Assembly (NCBI GenBank): GCA_903885855.1
Contig: CAISKG010000247.1
Coordinates: forward strand, 1-14,244
DNA from: an uncultured Planctomycetaceae bacterium
Lineage (GTDB): Bacteria; Planctomycetota; Planctomycetia; Pirellulales; UBA1268
Direction: 5' to 3'
Length of the DNA: 14,244 bases
In this document: piece after piece, positions 1 through 5,941 of the stretch
How the letters are laid out: each line of letters begins with the position of its first letter
How positions within the stretch are numbered: position 1 is the stretch's first letter
The notes under the pieces: model-generated
What the model was told of the DNA's origin: nothing
What the model saw: only the letters and a program-made list of their open reading frames with translations
Databases searched by the model: none
Made by a program: the position numbers and the translations under genes

Positions 1-410
1 CCGGGACGCCGCGGGCGGCGCCGGCGGGGAGGCCGAAGATCGACCGGATGGACCTCCTCGGCCGGATGATGGCGCTCCTCGAGGGATCCTCGACGGCGAT
101 CCTCTCGCCGGCCGCGCTCGCCGCCGCCCTCGGCGTCCACGAGCGCACGCTCCAGCGCGTGGTGCGCGAGACGGTGGGGACGACCACGAAGGAGTATTTG
201 CTCCTCCGGGCGCTCCACGCCGCACGCCGCCGGCTGCGCTGCCCCCCGGACGCGGCCGAGGGCGTGACCGGGATCCTCGCCGGGCTCGGGATCTGGGAAT
301 TCGGACGCTTCGCGGGGCGCTACCGGGCCCACTTCGGCGAGCCCCCCTCGAGCACCCTCGCCGCGGCCCGCGGCGAGGGCGTCAGTTGCCGCGGCCCTGG
401 GGGGCGGTGA
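1..410 (+). CDS. AraC-family transcriptional regulator, C-terminal part (cut by left edge)
   Basis: This is the DNA-binding end of an AraC/XylS-type activator. The frame is open from base 3, so the ATG at 48 is probably internal and the sensor domain lies outside the window. Counting from that ATG, residues 20-60 hold the first helix-turn-helix (LAAALGVHERTLQRVVRE, then a YLLLRALHAARRRL helix). Residues 72-105 hold the second (VTGILAGLGIWEFGRFAGRYRAHFGEPPS), with the family-typical GRF...YRxxFGExPS ending. The first helix-turn-helix normally reads promoter DNA and the second supports it. The gene converges on the sulfatase gene and its last 29 bases overlap that gene's end on the other strand. 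The target genes and inducer cannot be told from this fragment. Family assignment is firm; role is unknown. Confidence 0.85.
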   Translation, partial: GTPRAAPAGRPKIDRMDLLGRMMALLEGSSTAILSPAALAAALGVHERTLQRVVRETVGTTTKEYLLLRALHAARRRLRCPPDAAEGVTGILAGLGIWEFGRFAGRYRAHFGEPPSSTLAAARGEGVSCRGPGGR

Positions 411-1935
411 CCGCCTCCATGACCCGCTCGAGATTGAAGCTGCCGGGCTTCTGCCGCGGCGGGAATTCCCTGAAGCTCTGCAGCCACTCCCCCACGTGCG
501 CGGCGGCCGGGGCGATCATGAACATGTGCTCGAGATACCAGCGCTGGTAGTCCATCCCGATCTCCTGCGCGAGCTCGAAGGGATCCATGCGGAGGTTCAC
601 GAGGATCGGCGCGCGGAGCTCGACGAAGGGCCGCTGCCAGACGTGCATCCCGTGGGCGGGCTGCTCGAGGAACGTGGCCTTCCAGTTGCCGTAGCGGAGG
701 GCGGCCACGCTGCCGTCGTCGGTCCAGTAGATGAAATCCTTGCGCGGCCACTCGGCCTCGCCGCGGAGCGCCGGGCCGAGGTCGTGGCCGTCGAGGTGGA
801 CCTTGTAGGTGCGGTCGCCGATCTTCCGGCCCTTGCGGAGATCCGCGACGACGGTCGTGTCGCCGGCGGCGCCGCAGAGGGTGGCGAACATGTCCTCGTG
901 GGCGCCGATGTCGTTGATCACGGTGCCCGGGGCGATGACTCCCGGCCAACGGATCGCGCAGGGGACACGGTAGCCCCCCTCCCACTGCGTGTTCTTCTCG
1001 CCGCGGAACATCGTCGTGCCGCCGTCGGGCCAGGTGAAGGCCTCGGCGCCGTTGTCGGTGGAGTACATCACGATCGTGTCCTCGGCGAGGCCGAGTTCGT
1101 CGAGCTTCTCCAGCAGCAGGCCCACCTGCCGGTCGTGCTCGACCATGCCGTCGGCGTAGATGCCCAGGCCGGTCTTGCCGGCCGCGTCCGCGGCGAGGTG
1201 GGTGAAGATGTGCATCTTGGTGGAGTTCCACCAGAGGAAGAAGGGCTTGCCGGAGGCCTTCGACTTCTCCATGAACGCGAAGGCCTTCTCGTTGACCTCC
1301 TCGTCGATCGTCTCCATGCGCTTGCGCGTGAGGGGCCCGGTGTCGGTGATGCGGCCGTCGGCGAAGGAATGGATCACGCCGCGCGGCCCGAAACGCTCGC
1401 GGAAGGCGGGGTCCTTCGGGTAGTCGGGGTGCTCCGGCTCCTCCTCGGCGTTGAGGTGGTAGAGGTTGCCGAAGAACTCGTCGAAACCGTGCGCCGTGGG
1501 GAGCATCTCGTCGCGGTCGCCGAGGTGGTTCTTGCCGAACTGCCCGGTGGCGTAGCCGCGCGCCCGGAGCACCGTGGCGATGGTGGGATCCTCGGCGCGC
1601 ATCCCCTCGGGGGCCCCCGGGAGGCCGACCTTCGTGAGGCCGGTGCGGATCGGCGACTGGCCGGTGATGAAGGCGGCGCGCCCGGCCGTGCAGCTCTGCT
1701 GGCCGTACCAGTCGGTGAACAGGGCGCCCTCGCGGGCGATGCGGTCGATGTTGGGCGTCCGGTAGCCCATCATGCCGAGGTTGTACGACCCGACGTTGAA
1801 CTGCCCGATGTCGTCGCCCCAGATGACGAGGATGTTGGGGCGCTTGGCCGTCTGGGCGACCGCGGGGCCGGCGACGCCGACGGCCGCGAGGAGCAGGAGG
1901 ACGACGGGGAGCGGGCGGAGCATGAATCGCTGCAT
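382..1935 (-). CDS. Secreted arylsulfatase (formylglycine-dependent)
   Basis: This 517-residue protein is a type I sulfatase, expected to hydrolyse sulfate esters in the periplasm or outside the cell. Residues 1-28 form a signal peptide ending AVAQ. The metal-binding pair is DD41-42. The modification motif is Cys82 in SCTAGR, a C-x-A-x-R variant of the usual C-x-P-S-R. GKNHLG at 134-139 supplies the expected Lys and His, H242 lies in STKMH, the second metal site is DNG at 294-296, and Lys314 follows in EKNTQWEGG. Length fits the family. Two ATG codons (1935 and 1923) could start it. Neither has a clear Shine-Dalgarno, and both leave a workable signal peptide. The C-terminal part (WYLEHMFMIAP region) resembles planctomycete arylsulfatases. 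The natural substrate is not predictable; a sulfated polysaccharide is likely from lineage habits. The gene is monocistronic as far as seen. Confidence 0.93.
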   Translation of the reverse strand: MQRFMLRPLPVVLLLLAAVGVAGPAVAQTAKRPNILVIWGDDIGQFNVGSYNLGMMGYRTPNIDRIAREGALFTDWYGQQSCTAGRAAFITGQSPIRTGLTKVGLPGAPEGMRAEDPTIATVLRARGYATGQFGKNHLGDRDEMLPTAHGFDEFFGNLYHLNAEEEPEHPDYPKDPAFRERFGPRGVIHSFADGRITDTGPLTRKRMETIDEEVNEKAFAFMEKSKASGKPFFLWWNSTKMHIFTHLAADAAGKTGLGIYADGMVEHDRQVGLLLEKLDELGLAEDTIVMYSTDNGAEAFTWPDGGTTMFRGEKNTQWEGGYRVPCAIRWPGVIAPGTVINDIGAHEDMFATLCGAAGDTTVVADLRKGRKIGDRTYKVHLDGHDLGPALRGEAEWPRKDFIYWTDDGSVAALRYGNWKATFLEQPAHGMHVWQRPFVELRAPILVNLRMDPFELAQEIGMDYQRWYLEHMFMIAPAAAHVGEWLQSFREFPPRQKPGSFNLERVMEAVTAPQGRGN

Positions 1936-2021
1936 GGCGACATTCCGGGAAGGGCGGGCGGGGCGATGCGCACCGGCGACCCCTTATGCCCGCCGGGCAC
2001 CGGAGCCGCCATGCAATTCCC

Positions 2022-2059
2022 GACAAAACCCGCACGTGGCGGGCCGGTGGCCCGCCACG
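2022..2059 (-). terminator. Rho-independent-like terminator after the outer-membrane barrel gene
   Basis: A perfect 11-bp stem (CGTGGCGGGCC at 2035-2045 pairing with 2049-2059, loop GGT) begins four bases beyond the stop codon of the minus-strand barrel gene. Read on the minus strand, the stem is followed after six bases by four U (2028-2025). The U tract is short and offset, so efficiency is uncertain, but position and stem strength fit termination between this gene and the sulfatase gene. Confidence 0.55.
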
Positions 2060-2062
2060 CCC

Positions 2063-2878
2063 TCAGAAGCGCATGCCCAGGCCGAGGTTCGAGAAGACGT
2101 TCGGCGAGGAGTCGTTGAGCCCCCAGCCGACGCGGAGGCCGAGCTCGAGATCCTCGGTGATGAGCACGTGGCCGCCGAGGCTGCCGTACTGCAGGTCGAT
2201 CGGCTTCTCCTTCCCCGCCGAGAGGATTCCGAAGTACTCGGCGTGGACGTTCCAGCGCTCGCCGACGGGGATCCTCAGCGTGGTCGACGGCGACCACTGC
2301 TCGAAGGCGTCGTGCTCCTCGAAGCCGGTGCCGTAACGCATCGCGGAGCGCCACTCCCAGCCGTTGTCGAAGCGCCAGGCCCAGGCCTCGCCGAGCATCA
2401 TCGTGGAGCGCGTCGACGGGCCGTAGACCGGCGTGAATCCCTGGACGATGAAGGCCGATGTCGGCACCCACCCGGCCTGGTCGCTCGTCTCCACCTTCGC
2501 GCCGTAGAGGACGCGGCTCTCGTACTCCGCGATCAGATCCTCGCCGCCGAGCTCGGAGCCGGACACGAGGCCCGGCCCCCCCGCCTCGTAGTTGAATCCG
2601 GCCCGCAGCTCGAAGCGCTCGCCGATGCCGCGGCGCACGAGCAGCTCCGGGAGGCTGTGGGCCTCGGGGCCGGAGCGGTTGTCGATGAAGGAGTAGGACA
2701 GCTCGCCGATCGTGAGGCCGGGGCCGGCGGTGGTGGGGGCGAAGGTGTAGGTGTCGCGGTCGGTCTCGAGCTCGCGCCGCTCCCCCCCGGCTGGCTGGGC
2801 CGCCGCCGGACGCGGGCCGGGGGCGGCCGCGAACGCCGCGAGAAGCATCAGGGCTGCGGGAGCAAAGCGGCGGGGCAT
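2063..2878 (-). CDS. Predicted outer-membrane beta-barrel protein (MetA-pathway/transporter-like family)
   Basis: This is a 271-residue exported protein. From the ATG at 2878 it begins with two arginines and a hydrophobic leader, ending near PAAAQ (residues 24-28). The mature part is a series of alternating polar/aromatic strands (for example ELSYSFIDN, FELRAGFNYEAG, AWAWRFDNGWEWRSAMRYG, WNVHAEYFGIL, LELGLRVGWGLN). It ends in LGLGMRF, with the terminal Phe typical of the signal recognised by the barrel assembly machinery. The pattern resembles the 'putative MetA-pathway of phenol degradation' outer-membrane family, whose members mostly lack a proven function. The frame stays open upstream to 3208, but that part is arginine/proline-rich and not protein-like. 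An ATG at 2923 is a less likely start because it would bury the leader. No Shine-Dalgarno is visible. It is divergent from the porin gene. Confidence 0.8.
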   Translation of the reverse strand: MPRRFAPAALMLLAAFAAAPGPRPAAAQPAGGERRELETDRDTYTFAPTTAGPGLTIGELSYSFIDNRSGPEAHSLPELLVRRGIGERFELRAGFNYEAGGPGLVSGSELGGEDLIAEYESRVLYGAKVETSDQAGWVPTSAFIVQGFTPVYGPSTRSTMMLGEAWAWRFDNGWEWRSAMRYGTGFEEHDAFEQWSPSTTLRIPVGERWNVHAEYFGILSAGKEKPIDLQYGSLGGHVLITEDLELGLRVGWGLNDSSPNVFSNLGLGMRF

Positions 2879-3222
2879 GGCGTGGGGGCGCCGGGGTGCG
2901 GTCGGTCGGACGCCATACACCATCGGGACGGCCGCGCGGGGCGCTTGAGACGCGGACCGCGGCAACGCGGGCCGGGCACGGCGAGGGCCGCAGGGTCGCC
3001 GCCCCTTGCCGGGGCGGGCGGCCGGGACGGACGCCGGCGGGCGACCGTGACGGCCGGGGTGACGCAGGGCTCCGCGGCGGCGGCGTGGAGCCGGCGGGCG
3101 GGGAAAAGCGACCGGGGGATGTGGGGGCGGGGCGCCCGACTCCGGCGACGGGGCGGCGCGGGCCGATGCTCCAACGGCGGGCGACGGCGGCGGTAGACCG
3201 TCGCACATCCCGGAGGCAGGCG
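2879..3222. other. Divergent intergenic spacer between two outer-membrane protein genes
   Basis: This 344-base spacer must hold the promoters of the minus-strand barrel gene and the plus-strand porin gene. I see no convincing -35/-10 pair on either strand and no believable small gene. It contains a 7-bp hairpin (2999-3005 with 3011-3017, loop TTGCC) and a 6-bp inverted repeat (CGACGG/CCGTCG) just upstream of the porin's Shine-Dalgarno. Either could be an operator or leader structure, but in DNA this GC-rich short repeats arise easily by chance. Confidence 0.4.
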
Positions 3223-4527
3223 ATGACGACGCTGCGACGGCGGCTCGCGATGGCGGCGTTGGTGGCGGGGCTCGTGGCTCCGAGGGCCGCAGCGCAGGAA
3301 GGCGAGTTCATCGCCGGCGCCGGGCAGGTGGGGGCCTTCGAGCGCTTCGATCCCCGTCTCACCGATCCGGTGTCCGGGGGCGTCATCCCCTCGGGGCAGG
3401 AGTGGTACCTCTTCGGCGAGCCCGAACGCGCCGGCGTGTTCGGCTGGATCGACGGCGGCTTCATGGGGAACTTCGCCAACCCGGCGAGCAAGTTCAACGG
3501 ACCGTACAACGCCGTCGACCGGGCCAACGAGCCGATGCTCAACCAGCTGTACCTCGTCGGCGAGCGCACCCTGCCCCAGGACGGCACCTGGGGCGTCGGC
3601 GGGCGCGCCGACCTCATCTGGGGCGAGGACTTCCTCCTCGCCCAGTCGACCGGATGGGAAGTGAGCCCCAGCGGCCGCGGCGACTGGAACAGCGGCGAGT
3701 ATTACGGCCTGGCGATGCCGCAACTCTTCGCCACCGCCGGGAGCGAGGATCTCAGCCTCAAGCTCGGCCACTTCTATTCCATCGTGGGCTACGAGGGCCT
3801 CCCCGCGGTCGGCAACTTCTTCTACACCAAGTCCTACAGCTACCAATTCGCCGGACCGTTCACCCACTGGGGCGGCCTCGCCCACTGGCGCGCCACCGAC
3901 ACCGTCGAGGTCGACGCGGGACTCGTCAACGGCTGGAACGCCCTCTCCTCCGGCTACGCGCGCGCCAACTTCCTCGGCCGGGTGCGCGTGCGGAACGCGG
4001 CGAACACCGCGGCGACGTCGTTCGCGATCGTGAGCGGCGACGAGTGTGACGACTTCTCGCCCGTCTTCGCCCCCGCGCCGATCCTCACCTCCGCCAACCG
4101 CACCCGCTACAGCCTGCTCTTCGAGTACCGGCCCACCGATGGCGTGGAGTACGTCTTCCACCAGTGGCTGGGCGTGCAGGCCAAGGGACTGCCCTACGGG
4201 AGCTCCGCGCTCTGGACGGGCATCGACCAATACCTCTACTGGTCGGCGAGCGAGACTTGGAAGTGGGGCGCCCGGTTCGAGTGGTTCGACGACGTCGACG
4301 GCACGCGCGTGGGGCTCAACCGGCCGAGCAACCCCAACCACGTTCCGCTGCCGGGCAACTACTTCTCCCTCACCCTCGGCCCCAACTGGGTGCCCAGCGC
4401 CAACGTGCTGGTACGCCCCTGCTTCCGCTGGGACTTTTTCAGTGGCACGAGCGGCGTGCTCCCTTTCAACGACGGCGTGAGCACGAACCAGACCCTGCTC
4501 GGCTTCGACGCGATCCAAAAGTACTGA
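3223..4527 (+). CDS. BBP2-type outer-membrane beta-barrel porin
   Basis: This 434-residue exported protein matches the 'putative beta-barrel porin-2, OmpL-like' family, common in planctomycetes and related phyla. The start is set by ATG 3223 with GGAGG six bases upstream; the frame is open further up but not protein-like. Residues 1-24 are a signal peptide (RRR, hydrophobic stretch, RAAAQ). The mature part has features I associate with the family: an early GWIDGGFMGNFANPASKFNGPYN segment, MLNQLYLVGER, and later strands such as LSLKLGHFYSIVGYEG, then FTHWGGLAHW and RYSLLFEYR. Many strands are rich in Trp and Tyr. The C-terminus ends in Tyr, acceptable for barrel insertion. It probably forms a passive channel in the outer membrane; substrate is unknown. 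A hairpin terminator follows within ten bases of the stop. Confidence 0.88.
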   Translation: MTTLRRRLAMAALVAGLVAPRAAAQEGEFIAGAGQVGAFERFDPRLTDPVSGGVIPSGQEWYLFGEPERAGVFGWIDGGFMGNFANPASKFNGPYNAVDRANEPMLNQLYLVGERTLPQDGTWGVGGRADLIWGEDFLLAQSTGWEVSPSGRGDWNSGEYYGLAMPQLFATAGSEDLSLKLGHFYSIVGYEGLPAVGNFFYTKSYSYQFAGPFTHWGGLAHWRATDTVEVDAGLVNGWNALSSGYARANFLGRVRVRNAANTAATSFAIVSGDECDDFSPVFAPAPILTSANRTRYSLLFEYRPTDGVEYVFHQWLGVQAKGLPYGSSALWTGIDQYLYWSASETWKWGARFEWFDDVDGTRVGLNRPSNPNHVPLPGNYFSLTLGPNWVPSANVLVRPCFRWDFFSGTSGVLPFNDGVSTNQTLLGFDAIQKY

Positions 4528-4534
4528 CTTTCGC

Positions 4535-4567
4535 GCCCGCGGGGCCATCCATGGCCCCCGCGGGCTT
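4535..4567 (+). terminator. Hairpin terminator after the porin gene
   Basis: A 14-bp stem with one bulged C (4535-4548 pairing with 4551-4565, loop CC) starts seven bases after the porin stop codon. Only two T follow (4566-4567), so it is not a textbook intrinsic terminator. It may act with Rho, or from both sides, since the next gene converges. Its apex GCCATCCATGGC (4544-4555) recurs as an inverted copy at 4737-4748, which ties the hairpin to the repeat-rich spacer downstream. Confidence 0.55.
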
Positions 4568-4885
4568 ACGGCGGCCTTCGGCGAAGCCAAGGTTCGCCTT
4601 GGCCGCTGCCGCTCGCCCTCCAGGCGAGCGTGCGGGGGGGGAAGCGCGTGGGGCCGAGCAAGCGCCCGCACGCGCGTCCGGTGGACTCGAGCGAGGGTCG
4701 GCCCGTGTTCCGTCGCCGGCGTAGCCGACCAGCGGAGCCATGGATGGCGGAGCGCAGGCGGGTCCGAGAGAGCGGAGGCCCGGAGGGCCAGAGCGAACGT
4801 CCGGCGAGGGAATCGGGCCGTCCCGAGCGGGGAAGCGCGCGGGGCGGGCACGCGACACCGGCGCCGCAGGCGGCGAGCCGCGCTG
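4568..4885. repeat. Inverted-repeat-rich non-coding spacer
   Basis: This stretch lies between convergent genes and is packed with hairpins. In order they are: GCCAAGG-TTCG-CCTTGGC (4586-4603); CGCTCGCC/GGCGAGCG (4610-4617/4623-4630); GCGTGCGGG/CCCGCACGC (4628-4636/4665-4673); GGTCGGC/GCCGACC (4696-4702/4724-4730); GGCCC-GGA-GGGCC (4777-4789); and CGCCG/CGGCG (4862-4866/4871-4875). The first can instead fold as GGCGAA (4580-4585) with TTCGCC (4593-4598), excluding the stem shown. A 12-base inverted copy links 4544-4555 to 4737-4748. The open frames here are arginine/proline-rich and do not look like proteins. It could be a REP-like repeat element, a structured RNA, or a stack of terminators. 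I cannot tell which. Confidence 0.5.
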
Positions 4886-5470
4886 TCAGCGGCCGCCGTG
4901 GAAACGCTCCTCGACGTCGGTGGCCAGAAGGGTCGCCTCGACGCCGTCCCAACGGTAGAGGTCGGCGGTGCGCCAGGCGTGGTCGGCGTCCTGGCCCCCT
5001 TGGCGGTGGAGCCAGTAGGCGTCGTCGGCGCCGATCGGCCAGCGCGCGAATTCGGCGCGGCGGGCCTCGGGCAGCGGAGCCTTGAGCCAGCTCCAGAGGT
5101 TGCGGTGGAGGCGGTGGTCGTCGTCGGGCGACTGCATGCACCAGCCGCGGTAGACCTTCTCCGTCACGGCGACGAACCGGGCGGCGTCGTCCTCGGGGAG
5201 CGTCGCGAGGAGGTCGGCGGCGACGTCGATGCCCACCGCGGAGGTGGTGAGCACGACCGGCAGGCGGGGATCGGCGGCGAAGGCGGCCGGGATCACCGTG
5301 GAACGCCACGCGGAGAGCCGCGCGGCGAGGATCCGCCCCTCCGCGAGTGCGGCGGGCGAGGCGACGGTGTTCCCCGAGGGCATCGGCACCCTCCGCACGG
5401 GCCGGGGGGCCCGATGCACCTCGGAGAACCTCCGCAGGCCGTCGAGCCAGTCGCAGGCGGCGGGGGTCAT
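4886..5470 (-). CDS. Hypothetical protein, family not recognised
   Basis: I do not recognise this 194-residue soluble protein. There is no signal peptide or membrane segment. It is acidic-basic mixed and Trp-rich in the C-terminal half (WSWLKAP, ARWPIGADDAYWLHRQ, DLYRWDG), with a DDDHRLHR stretch around residue 137. The start is ambiguous. ATG 5470 has no Shine-Dalgarno and is preceded three bases upstream by a stable hairpin. ATG 5383 (residue 30, giving 165 residues) has a perfect GGAGG (5394-5390) six bases before it. Codons between the two ATGs are almost all G/C-ending like the rest, so I keep the longer form. The small secreted-protein gene lies 61 bases upstream on the same strand, so the two may be co-transcribed. 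No function is proposed. Confidence 0.72.
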   Translation of the reverse strand: MTPAACDWLDGLRRFSEVHRAPRPVRRVPMPSGNTVASPAALAEGRILAARLSAWRSTVIPAAFAADPRLPVVLTTSAVGIDVAADLLATLPEDDAARFVAVTEKVYRGWCMQSPDDDHRLHRNLWSWLKAPLPEARRAEFARWPIGADDAYWLHRQGGQDADHAWRTADLYRWDGVEATLLATDVEERFHGGR

Positions 5471-5473
5471 CGT

Positions 5474-5499
5474 CCGGCACCGGGGGGGGGTGGTGCCGG
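5474..5499 (-). promoter_or_regulatory. Hairpin with C9 loop directly before a start codon
   Basis: A perfect 8-bp stem (CCGGCACC at 5474-5481 pairing with GGTGCCGG at 5492-5499) encloses a ten-base loop containing nine identical bases (G on the plus strand, C in the minus-strand transcript, 5482-5490). It ends three bases before ATG 5470 of the 194-residue gene, so it occupies the place of a ribosome binding site. It could block translation at that ATG or end transcription from the small upstream gene. Homopolymer length can vary by slippage, which here would change loop size and not a reading frame. Confidence 0.45.
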
Positions 5500-5531
5500 G
5501 CGAGGCCGCCGCGCCGCCGCGACCGACGCGA

Positions 5532-5711
5532 TCACCGGCCGAGGAAACGCTGGCGCAGCCACTCGTTCTTGCGGCGCTCGAGCTCGACGAGCTTCGCCAC
5601 GGGGCCGTTGCGCTGGGCACCGATCTCGCGGCCGCGCATCGACTGGGCCTTGGCGGTGCCGCCGACGGACAGGGCGGCGACGATCGCCGCGAAGAGAACC
5701 AGCTGACGCAT
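5532..5711 (-). CDS. Small secreted protein, 59 residues
   Basis: This is an intact short gene. ATG 5711 has AGGA six bases upstream (5721-5718), part of a longer AAGGAG/AGGA purine stretch. Residues 1-22 form a good signal peptide (MRQ, hydrophobic LVLFAAIVAALSVGG, then TAKA before QS). The mature part of about 36 residues starts QSMRGREIGAQRNGP and continues as a strongly basic, probably helical segment (VAKLVELERRKNEWLRQRF) ending LGR. There are no cysteines. Codons nearly all end in G or C, as in neighbouring genes, and the frame is clean between start and stop. It may be co-transcribed with the 194-residue gene 61 bases downstream. The mature peptide might bind an envelope protein, nucleic acid or polysaccharide through its basic helix, but that is speculation. 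I do not recognise a named family. Confidence 0.7.
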   Translation of the reverse strand: MRQLVLFAAIVAALSVGGTAKAQSMRGREIGAQRNGPVAKLVELERRKNEWLRQRFLGR

Positions 5712-5941
5712 AGGGAATCCTGCTCCTTTCCCAGGGGGGGTGTGGATCGACCGCGGCGTGGGAGCGCGGCGGCGGGGATTCGTTTCGGCGCCGGTCGGTC
5801 GCTCGCATCAGCGACGCGTGGAACGGCCTTCCATGAGCGATATCCGACACGGGGCGCACGACGTGAGCCATGCGCATGCCCGGCACGACCGGCGCCCGGT
5901 GGGGCCGGAAGTGACGGTGGTGCGCGGGGGGCGGTTCCGGT

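Noticed and set aside
1987..1999. Palindrome TGCCCGCCGGGCA and a CATAAG box upstream of the sulfatase gene as an operator and promoter
   Set aside because: The nearest -35-like TTGCAT is 22 bases away, too far, and short GC palindromes are expected by chance here.
320..2035. Long minus-strand open frame across the sulfatase gene
   Set aside because: It is an arginine/proline/histidine-rich shadow in another frame of the sulfatase gene, with no domain of its own.
496..2118. Plus-strand open frame of 540 codons opposite the sulfatase gene
   Set aside because: It is the antisense of a firmly identified sulfatase. High GC removes stop codons on both strands, and the translation has valine/glutamate/glycine bias and no recognisable fold.
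2848..4851. Minus-strand open frame opposite the porin gene and adjoining spacer
   Set aside because: The porin on the plus strand has a signal peptide, a ribosome binding site and family motifs. The opposite frame has none.
4630..5085. Plus-strand open frame in the repeat-rich spacer
   Set aside because: The translation is a run of Arg, Pro and Gly without structure, and it runs into the antisense of the 194-residue gene.
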